From Clostridium vitabionis (GTDB lineage: Bacteria; Bacillota; Clostridia; Lachnospirales; Lachnospiraceae), in the NCBI RefSeq assembly GCF_015351765.1, contig NZ_JADKQA010000001.1, positions 186,001-250,000 on the forward strand: a DNA stretch of 64,000 nucleotides, read 5' to 3'. Position 1 is the stretch's first letter, and every line of letters begins with the position of its first letter. Shown one piece after another: positions 49,068 to 56,266 of this stretch. The notes beneath the pieces are model-generated. The model did not search any database, was not told the DNA's origin, and saw only the letters and a list, made by a program, of their open reading frames with translations. The translations under genes and the position numbers were made by a program.

Positions 49068-49958
49068 ATGAATAAACCGGCGGGGAAGACCAGGCTGCCA
49101 CATGTCCGTAAACCGAAGAAATCTCAGTATGTCCGGAATATGATGAATGACAGCGTCCGGGATTATCATGTTTATGTGTTGAACGTCTCGGAAAGAATGG
49201 TGGCCATGATCATCGGGTTCATCGCGGGCGGGCTCATCGGCATAACCTTCTACAGTGGTTTTTTTAAGATCTATGGGAAAGCCACAGTTATGACGCTGAT
49301 TGCTGATACCATGATCTTTGCCGTCGCAGGGCTGGCCGGATCGGCTCTGGCTGTGCCGATCCGGAGGGGGCAGCTGCTGGAAAAGCAGCAGAAGGTACTC
49401 AGGGCACAATTCCGGGATATGCTGGAGTCAGTGTCGACTTCACTGGCTGCCGGCGAGACGACGATCGAGGCATTTCAGAATGCGTATCAGGATATGTGCA
49501 GTATTTATACTGCGGATGCGTATATCAGCAGGGAATTGAAAGAAATCAAGATCGGGCAGGAAAATAATATTTCCATTGAAGCAGTTCTCGGGGATTTTGC
49601 CTCGAGGAGTGACAATGAGGATATCGAGAGCTTCTATAGTGTTTTCCGGGTGAGCTACCGCGAAGGTGCGGCGATGGCAAAGGTTATGCAGAATACCTAC
49701 GGAATCATCAGTGAAAAGATGGCGATTGAAGATGAGATCCAGAGCAAAATTGCAGCAAACCGTCTGGAACTTCATGCCATTATCGTTTCTCCCCTGTTGA
49801 TTATTCTGCTGCTTCGTCTTACCAGTGATTCTTTTGCTGACGGATTCACGACACCGGCAGGGGTCGCGATCAATACCGCAGCCCTGGTGATTTTTGCTGT
49901 GGCATATTTCTGGGGTCAGAAGATCGTTCAGCTGAACAGAAAGGTGCATGCTTCATGA
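49068..49958 (+). CDS. tadB: TadB-like type II secretion F-domain protein
   Basis: Multi-TM with T2SSF region FRDMLESVSTSLAAGETTIEAFQNAYQDM; directly after tadA. Confidence 0.8.
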   Translation: MNKPAGKTRLPHVRKPKKSQYVRNMMNDSVRDYHVYVLNVSERMVAMIIGFIAGGLIGITFYSGFFKIYGKATVMTLIADTMIFAVAGLAGSALAVPIRRGQLLEKQQKVLRAQFRDMLESVSTSLAAGETTIEAFQNAYQDMCSIYTADAYISRELKEIKIGQENNISIEAVLGDFASRSDNEDIESFYSVFRVSYREGAAMAKVMQNTYGIISEKMAIEDEIQSKIAANRLELHAIIVSPLLIILLLRLTSDSFADGFTTPAGVAINTAALVIFAVAYFWGQKIVQLNRKVHAS

Positions 49959-50857
49959 AGATGACGCTGATTGTCCGGATGATCCTCCTTATCCTGGGGA
50001 TCCTGGTGTCTGCCTGGTACGCCTATCTTCTGCGCCGCGGCAGCCGATACGATATGATGATTGAAAATCTCCCCGAAAAAGGATTTGGTGACCGGGAACT
50101 GTTTTCTGCCGGTTTTGCCCTGGAGGAAACGAAGGCATTTGCCATGAATACTCCCCGTGGCAAAAAATTGATTGCGCAGGCAGGGCTGCTTTACCCGGAA
50201 AATGGCGGAAAGTATGCCGAGTACTGGGCGAGAATTTTCTGGGCACGGACGTTGAGCGCTGTTGTCCTGCTTAGTGCCGTCTTTCTCATCGGGGCGGCTT
50301 GCGCAAAAGACCTCCACACCCAGCTCATGGTTCTGGGCGCTGGACTGGCAGCTATTATTCTGATCTATAAAAGCGGCGTGGAAAGTATGGCGGATACGCT
50401 CCAGAAACGGGCGGATGACTGTTTATATGAATTTTCCAATATGGTTTCCAAACTTGCCCTGCTCATGAACTGCAGCCTGACGCTCAAGGATTCCTGGTAT
50501 ATGGTCGCGCAGAGCGGGAAGGGAGAAATCTACCGGCTGATGCGCGGTGCCTGCGACGAGATGAATAATGGTTTGGATATCACGCAGGCTCTCTATAACT
50601 TCGGCGTCCGGAGCAGTTCCCAGGAGATTCGGAAATTTGCGAATGTCCTGAATCAGAGCATTGCCCGCGGCGGGAGCGATGTCACGGAATTCATCCGGAA
50701 TGAGGCGAGGGAGCTCGGCGGGCAGAAGCGGCAGATCCTTCTTCGCCGTGGCGATGAGGCTGCGATGAAGCTTCTGATGCCGACAGCGCTCGTTCTTGCC
50801 GGGGTTATGCTGGTGATTCTTGGCAGTGCCTTCAGCGGGCTGGATTCTTCATTTTGA
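49955..50857 (+). CDS. tadC: TadC-like type II secretion F-domain protein
   Basis: T2SSF region LYEFSNMVSKLALLMNCSLTLKDSWYMVAQ...RKFANVLNQSIARGGSDVTEFIRNEA; terminal TMs. Confidence 0.8.
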   Translation: MKMTLIVRMILLILGILVSAWYAYLLRRGSRYDMMIENLPEKGFGDRELFSAGFALEETKAFAMNTPRGKKLIAQAGLLYPENGGKYAEYWARIFWARTLSAVVLLSAVFLIGAACAKDLHTQLMVLGAGLAAIILIYKSGVESMADTLQKRADDCLYEFSNMVSKLALLMNCSLTLKDSWYMVAQSGKGEIYRLMRGACDEMNNGLDITQALYNFGVRSSSQEIRKFANVLNQSIARGGSDVTEFIRNEARELGGQKRQILLRRGDEAAMKLLMPTALVLAGVMLVILGSAFSGLDSSF

Positions 50858-50906
50858 CATTAACTGCATAAGCAGTTAATCATACAAGAATAACTTTAAG
50901 GAGGAA

Positions 50907-51164
50907 ATGAGTATGGAAAGCATGATGCAGTATGCCGGGGCAGCAAGGGACAGGCTGGATTCCCTGTATCTATCGGCGAAGTTACGCCTGCAGGCGGCGA
51001 AAGACCGTTTTATGGAGGAGACCGCAGGCTTTGAAATTGTCCAGGTGGTGATCATCATCGCGATAGCGCTTGTGGTTGCAATCGCTGTCAGGGGGATGGC
51101 TACTCATCTGATAGACACTGCTAATACTGAAATTACAAAGTTTGAACAGACATTGGGTAGTTAA
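50907..51164 (+). CDS. Flp-like small pilin (type IVb, atypical)
   Basis: 85 aa, single hydrophobic helix GFEIVQVVIIIAIALVVAIAVRGMATHLIDTA; between tadC and prepilin peptidase; RBS AAGGAGG. Confidence 0.7.
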   Translation: MSMESMMQYAGAARDRLDSLYLSAKLRLQAAKDRFMEETAGFEIVQVVIIIAIALVVAIAVRGMATHLIDTANTEITKFEQTLGS

Positions 51165-51212
51165 GAAATCCGATAACCAAGAAGACTGTTTCTGTCTGGT
51201 CAGGGGAGCTCC

Positions 51213-51842
51213 ATGAGGTTCTTGCTGGTTTTTATCGGCGCGCTTGTCGGCGTATGCGCCAGCGTGCTGAATAGTCATCTGGCAGGCAAAGAGGTAAGGG
51301 ACAGGAGGGAACGCATACAGCTGTGCGCCGGGCTGGGTTCCGGCACACTCTGCGGCGTTCTCCTGCCGCTTCATCTTTCGCAGGCCGTATGGCAGATCAT
51401 TTTCCTTTCCGTATTTTTTGTACTGCTGTTTGCTGCCCTGTCCGATATACGGACAAAGACGATTCCCAATTTTCTATCCCTCAGCCTGCTGATGGTGTTT
51501 GCCGCCCTGCAGATTTACAACGCAGCGGTTAACCGTGCTGATTTCCTTGCCGGTATGGCGGGCGGTTTTCTGGCGGCATTGATGATTCTGCTGTTTCTGC
51601 TGCTGTGCCGCTATTTTTCCAAGGGTGGGGTGGGAATGGGGGATATCAAACTTCTCACTTCGCTGGCGCTGATTCTAGGAATGCGCGGAATGTTCAGCCT
51701 GCTGTTTTTCAGTGAACTGATCGCGGTATGCCAGGTAATTTTCCTGCTGGTCCGTAAAAAAATGACTCTTCACGATGCACTGCCTTTTGCGCCATATTTT
51801 CTGCTGGGTTTTCTGGCAACAGTTGGATTCGGCCTATTCTGA
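51213..51842 (+). CDS. A24-type prepilin peptidase (CpaA/TadV-like)
   Basis: AALSDIRTKTIPNFLSLSLL Asp motif and GGVGMGDIKLLTSLALILG (GxGD). Confidence 0.85.
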   Translation: MRFLLVFIGALVGVCASVLNSHLAGKEVRDRRERIQLCAGLGSGTLCGVLLPLHLSQAVWQIIFLSVFFVLLFAALSDIRTKTIPNFLSLSLLMVFAALQIYNAAVNRADFLAGMAGGFLAALMILLFLLLCRYFSKGGVGMGDIKLLTSLALILGMRGMFSLLFFSELIAVCQVIFLLVRKKMTLHDALPFAPYFLLGFLATVGFGLF

Positions 51843-51914
51843 GAACAAAATCGCGGTCAAATCAACAACACGGAGAAACATATTCGATACGTATGGAGAT
51901 CTGGGGGATTTGCG

Positions 51915-53321
51915 ATGAAAAAAATTCGTCTGCTCACCGTAGGCGCTTTGGCAGCCGGTATTCTCTATGCCGGAGCCGACATTGCCGGCTCGGCCTATAC
52001 CGAAGCCCTTACACAGAGGAGAAACGCTTCGAGAGCCGCGGACTATTACGAGCGCGGCTTGTATCAGCTCGCCTATATGGCATATCAGAGCGCGGCGGCC
52101 CAAAATCCAAAAAAGGAATTCTTTCAGGGGGAGCTGGCTTCTGCTAAGGCATTCTATCAGGAAGAACCGAATCGAGGAGACATGATGCTGGAGAAGGCTT
52201 ATCATTCTTACCTGGCAGCGTTTCCCGGGGATGAATCCATCTATGAGGAATTTATCCAATACGATCTGGACCGCGGCAACAGCCAGGAAGCAGCCGACAC
52301 GGTCAACCAGGCTCTGGCAAATGGATTGAACAGCGATTTTCTTGAAGACACCAGGAAAAAGCTGTATTACCTCTTTGCTCCCGCGAGCGATGTGTATTCC
52401 TGGATATCCGGAACCGCGTATGAGGGATATTACCGCGTCCTGGGTTCTGACGGCTGGGGAACCATGTCGACACTTGGCAGCGAGATCATCACGGCGTCCA
52501 AATCCTATGTGGGAGCTGTCGGCGAAGATGGGAAGGCGGTATGCATTGACCAGCTGGATGACGAGACGGGGGATGCAGGGGAGACGGACAGCGAAGGTAC
52601 CCGCCCGCAGCTTGTGGGAAAGCCGGGAGAGGCATATCTCTACGGTGAAGATCAGATAAAATATGCCAGATTTCAGGAAGACATCATCGAAGCGTTGGGA
52701 TGTGGCGGAGGAATCCTTCCGGTGAAATTGTCAGGCGAGGATACCTGGACGTATCTGACGGATCGAGACCAGGTGCTTGCCGACGGCCTTGCCCAGGCGG
52801 GGATGTTTTCCTCCGGATATGCGTTTGTCCAGCCAGAGCAGGGAGGAACATGGCGGAAGATGAAAACCGACGGAAGTTTGTCCGCTGAGGAATATGAGGA
52901 TGTCCGGCTGTGGGAAAACGGCTGCTACGGGAATGCGGACGCGCTGATCCTCAAAAATGGAGGCTCCTGGGAACTGTGCGGATCCGATGGGAAACCGAAG
53001 AGTTCACTTCAGGCGGAGGATATGGATGCCAATTATGGACAGCCGGTAGCCTACAAAAAAGATGGCAAGTGGGGGTTTGTCAATCAGGATGGCTCTGTCT
53101 ATGCTGAGCCCCGGTATACCTATGAAGAGGTCAGAAGCTATTCCGGCGGCGTTGCCGCGGTAAAACAGGATGGCCTCTGGGGGTTTATCAGCCCGTCGGG
53201 AGAGATGGTGATCGAACCACAATTTGAGAAAGCCGGCTATTTTAATTCGGATGGGAGCTGCGAGGTGTGTTATCCCGGCTCGGCCGGAGATCAGCTGATT
53301 CATTGGGCAATTGGCAGGTGA
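51915..53321 (+). CDS. TPR-like plus WG-repeat protein with N-terminal membrane anchor
   Basis: N-terminal hydrophobic signal; TPR-like region; KDGKWGFVNQDGSVYAEPRYTYEEV and QDGLWGFISPSGEMVIEPQFEKAGYF. Confidence 0.75.
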   Translation: MKKIRLLTVGALAAGILYAGADIAGSAYTEALTQRRNASRAADYYERGLYQLAYMAYQSAAAQNPKKEFFQGELASAKAFYQEEPNRGDMMLEKAYHSYLAAFPGDESIYEEFIQYDLDRGNSQEAADTVNQALANGLNSDFLEDTRKKLYYLFAPASDVYSWISGTAYEGYYRVLGSDGWGTMSTLGSEIITASKSYVGAVGEDGKAVCIDQLDDETGDAGETDSEGTRPQLVGKPGEAYLYGEDQIKYARFQEDIIEALGCGGGILPVKLSGEDTWTYLTDRDQVLADGLAQAGMFSSGYAFVQPEQGGTWRKMKTDGSLSAEEYEDVRLWENGCYGNADALILKNGGSWELCGSDGKPKSSLQAEDMDANYGQPVAYKKDGKWGFVNQDGSVYAEPRYTYEEVRSYSGGVAAVKQDGLWGFISPSGEMVIEPQFEKAGYFNSDGSCEVCYPGSAGDQLIHWAIGR

Positions 53322-53326
53322 CGGCT

Positions 53327-53788
53327 ATGCAGATGGTGATCACGGTGATCGTGACGGTAATCATTTTTGCACCGCTGACGATTTGGCTCAATTCCAGGCA
53401 CCTTCTGGAATCACAGTCTGCCCGCATGGTGAGAAGAGCAAAAAGCGCCGGGCGTGTTGCGAAAGGAATTCTCGTCTTCTGTGAAAGAGAAACAGCTTTT
53501 TCTGCCAATCCGCCGGGGTCAGGCGGGCATACGAGGAACAGACTGTGGAAAGTCCGGTACCGATACTCTGTCCAAGAGGTAAATTATGAATTTGCGCCAT
53601 TTCGTGTGACTATGAAAGGGGATTGCAGGCCGCCGGAAAACATAACGCTTTATTATCCTCCGGGGAAACCGGAGAAGGCGGTTCCTGAGAACTACAAAAT
53701 TCCTGTCGGATCCAATTATTTTCTGCTTGCTTTGCTGCTCCTTGTTTTTTTCAGTATTGTGTATCGGTTTCTCGGACAGTTTTTTTAG
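53327..53788 (+). CDS. Small protein with N- and C-terminal TM segments, unknown function
   Basis: MQMVITVIVTVIIFAPLTIWL ... NYFLLALLLLVFFSIVYRFLGQFF; in operon between WG protein and TadE-like gene. Confidence 0.6.
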   Translation: MQMVITVIVTVIIFAPLTIWLNSRHLLESQSARMVRRAKSAGRVAKGILVFCERETAFSANPPGSGGHTRNRLWKVRYRYSVQEVNYEFAPFRVTMKGDCRPPENITLYYPPGKPEKAVPENYKIPVGSNYFLLALLLLVFFSIVYRFLGQFF

Positions 53789-53807
53789 GATAAGGGGCGA
53801 AATCAAT

Positions 53808-54488
53808 ATGGAAATCTCAGTCCTGGACGGTCGAAAGGGGCAACAAGTCATTCGCCGCAGAAATGATGGCGGACAATGCGGGATGGCAACGGTTGAGGCT
53901 CTTTTCACCCTGTCACTGGCATTGTTTATTCTTTTCTATCTGTTTTCGTATGGATTCTTTTTTTATCAGCGGTGGGCAGTTATTCATGTTGCTAATGATA
54001 CAGCTGTACGTATTGCCGAGACTTATGCTTATCCCCAGTCGGATCCGGTGATGGGATTTGTGAGTTCGGCAATGCGCGCGGAAATCAGCCCGTATCGATA
54101 CATGGGGAAGAAGCAGGCGGTACAAAATGCTGACAGAGCAGAAAAATATGCGCGTTGGTCGATGTCATTGAGCAGCCTCGCATATCAACAGGGGGATTTG
54201 GATGTGCAGGTCGATGAAATTCATGACGCACTGGCTGCACGGCATCTCAAGGTAACGGTAACGGGAACATACAAGCTTCCTTTCGGTGGAGCGCTCTCCT
54301 ATTTTGGAGGAAATGGTACAGTGACGTATTCTGCGACCTCGTATGCGATGATCATGGATCCAGGAGACTATATCGATGCGCAAAACGCCTTGAAAAAGCT
54401 TTCCTCGGAAAGCTTCGGATCAGAAATATACAGCACCGTTGACAGTGTGTTATCTTTGATATCGAAAATGGCATCAGGGAAGAATTAA
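53808..54488 (+). CDS. TadE-like pseudopilin
   Basis: Prepilin motif CG|MATVEALFTLSLALFILFYLFSYGFFFY with Glu at +5. Confidence 0.8.
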   Translation: MEISVLDGRKGQQVIRRRNDGGQCGMATVEALFTLSLALFILFYLFSYGFFFYQRWAVIHVANDTAVRIAETYAYPQSDPVMGFVSSAMRAEISPYRYMGKKQAVQNADRAEKYARWSMSLSSLAYQQGDLDVQVDEIHDALAARHLKVTVTGTYKLPFGGALSYFGGNGTVTYSATSYAMIMDPGDYIDAQNALKKLSSESFGSEIYSTVDSVLSLISKMASGKN

Positions 54489-54492
54489 TTGG

Positions 54493-54500
54493 TTTCGGAA
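54493..54500. repeat. 8-bp target-site duplication (left), TTTCGGAA
   Basis: Identical to 56226-56233. Confidence 0.9.
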
Positions 54501-54588
54501 GGCTCTGTCACAACAAATGGTTGATTTTTGACGAGAAATAGCGTATAATAATAGTAAGAAACAGTACCACCGAAGGAGGTAATTGGAT

Positions 54589-55626
54589 ATGCCTACTATC
54601 AAAGACGCATTAGATATTATCGGTAAGTTGACTGTCGCAGAGCAGGAAAGCCTTAAAACAATGCTTTTAAGTCCTGCCTTTGTAAAGTCTTTGAATATTG
54701 AAGATTTCGTAGCAAAGGAACGCTTTGCAAATGGTCGTGTATGCCCTCTTTGTGGCTGTATCCATGTAGTTCGCAATGGTCATCGTAAAGATGGCACACA
54801 GCGATATGTATGTAAGGATTGTGGCAAGTCCTTCGTGATTGCTACGAACTCCATTGTGTCTGGTACAAGAAAAGACTTGTCCGTGTGGGAGCAGTACATT
54901 GATTGTATGATGAATGGCTTATCCATTCGTAAGACTGCTGTTGCTTGTGGGATTCACAGAAACACCGCATTCCTTTGGAGACACAAGATTTTGGATGCAC
55001 TTCAGAATATGGCAGACGATGTTACCCTTGACGGCATTATTGAGGCTGACGAAACTTTTTTCGCCATCTCGTACAAGGGCAATCATAGCAAGAGTAAGAC
55101 ATTTGCTATGCCACGCAAGGCTCATAAGCGTGGTCATTCTACACATATCAGAGGCTTGTCCCAAGAAAAGGTATGTGTTCCTTGTGCGGTTAATAGGAAT
55201 GGCTTGTCTATCTCCAAGATTACGAATACTGGTAGAGTTTCTACAAGAGATTTACATCATATTTATGATGGTAGGATTAAGACCAATTCCACTCTTGTTA
55301 CGGACAAGATGAACTCCTATGTGAGATTTACAAATGCCAATGGCATTGACCTTGTGCAGTTAAAGACTGGCAAAGCCAAGAAAGGCATTTATAATATCCA
55401 ACATATCAATAGCTACCATAGCCAGCTAAAGAGGTTTATGCGTGGCTTTAACGGTGTTTCTACCAAGTATCTGAACAACTATCTTGTGTGGAATAACCTT
55501 GTAAATTACGCCAAAGAAAGCGACATGGAGAAAAGGAACATCTTCTTAACTTTTGTTTTGGCAACATTGAAAACTGCTAAATGCAGAGATTTATCAAACA
55601 GACCAGCAGTTCCTCTGGTCGCCTAA
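54589..55626 (+). CDS. IS1595-family transposase
   Basis: N-terminal zinc ribbon CPLCGCIHVVRNGHRKDGTQRYVCKDCGKSF; DDE-type ADETFF, VTDKMNSY, HINSYHSQLKRFMRGFNGVSTKYLNNYLVWNN. Confidence 0.88.
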   Translation: MPTIKDALDIIGKLTVAEQESLKTMLLSPAFVKSLNIEDFVAKERFANGRVCPLCGCIHVVRNGHRKDGTQRYVCKDCGKSFVIATNSIVSGTRKDLSVWEQYIDCMMNGLSIRKTAVACGIHRNTAFLWRHKILDALQNMADDVTLDGIIEADETFFAISYKGNHSKSKTFAMPRKAHKRGHSTHIRGLSQEKVCVPCAVNRNGLSISKITNTGRVSTRDLHHIYDGRIKTNSTLVTDKMNSYVRFTNANGIDLVQLKTGKAKKGIYNIQHINSYHSQLKRFMRGFNGVSTKYLNNYLVWNNLVNYAKESDMEKRNIFLTFVLATLKTAKCRDLSNRPAVPLVA

Positions 55627-55649
55627 TTAGAATTTGTGGAGATGATAAG

Positions 55650-56144
55650 ATGGTCAATATAACAGATGTAAAACAGATTCTTCAATTTGCAATAGATGCG
55701 GAGATTAAAGTCTTTCTTGATGGTGGCTGGGGTGTAGATGCTCTTCTTGGATATCAGTCAAGAGCCCATAATGATATTGACATTTTTGTAGAAAAGAACG
55801 ATTATCAGAACTTTATAGAAATAATGAAAGCTAATGGCTTTTATGAGATTAAGATGGAATATACAACATTGAACCATACTGTATGGGAAGATTTGAAAAA
55901 CAGAATTATTGATTTGCATTGTTTTGAATATACGGACGAAGGTGAAATTCTTTATGATGGGGATTGTTTTCCGGTAGAAACTTTTTCGGGTAAAGGAAGA
56001 ATTGAGGAAATAGAGGTTTCCTGTATTGAACCATATAGTCAAGTAATGTTCCATCTGGGATACGAGTTTGATGAAAATGATGCACATGATGTGAAGTTAT
56101 TGTGTGAGACACTTCATATCGAAATTCCAAATGAGTATAGATAA
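55650..56144 (+). CDS. Lincosamide nucleotidyltransferase-like protein (LinA/Lnu-type)
   Basis: VFLDGGWGVDALLGYQSRAHNDIDIFVEKND, IDLHCFEYTDEGEILYDGD, SCIEPYSQVMFHLGYEFDENDAHDVKLL. Confidence 0.75.
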   Translation: MVNITDVKQILQFAIDAEIKVFLDGGWGVDALLGYQSRAHNDIDIFVEKNDYQNFIEIMKANGFYEIKMEYTTLNHTVWEDLKNRIIDLHCFEYTDEGEILYDGDCFPVETFSGKGRIEEIEVSCIEPYSQVMFHLGYEFDENDAHDVKLLCETLHIEIPNEYR

Positions 56145-56225
56145 CTGCAAATAACAGTTTGTAGGGGAGTTCTGATACTCCCCTATAAAAATGGCTATTT
56201 ATCAACTGTTTGTTGTGACATAGCC

Positions 56226-56233
56226 TTTCGGAA
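56226..56233. repeat. 8-bp target-site duplication (right), TTTCGGAA
   Basis: Identical to 54493-54500. Confidence 0.9.
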
Positions 56234-56266
56234 ATACTTTTGGTTGAATTGATGGGGGATATCAGT

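Larger units (their letters stand above)
54501..56225 (+). mobile_element. IS1595-type insertion element with passenger gene (1725 bp)
   Basis: TIRs GGCTCTGTCACAACAAATGGTTGAT / GGCTATGTCACAACAAACAGTTGAT (22/25); TTTCGGAA duplication both sides; encodes transposase. Confidence 0.92.

Noticed and set aside
55581-55649. Upstream extension of the Lnu-like ORF (start 55581)
   Set aside because: Overlaps the transposase 3' end; ATG at 55650 has a GGAG RBS and matches expected family length.
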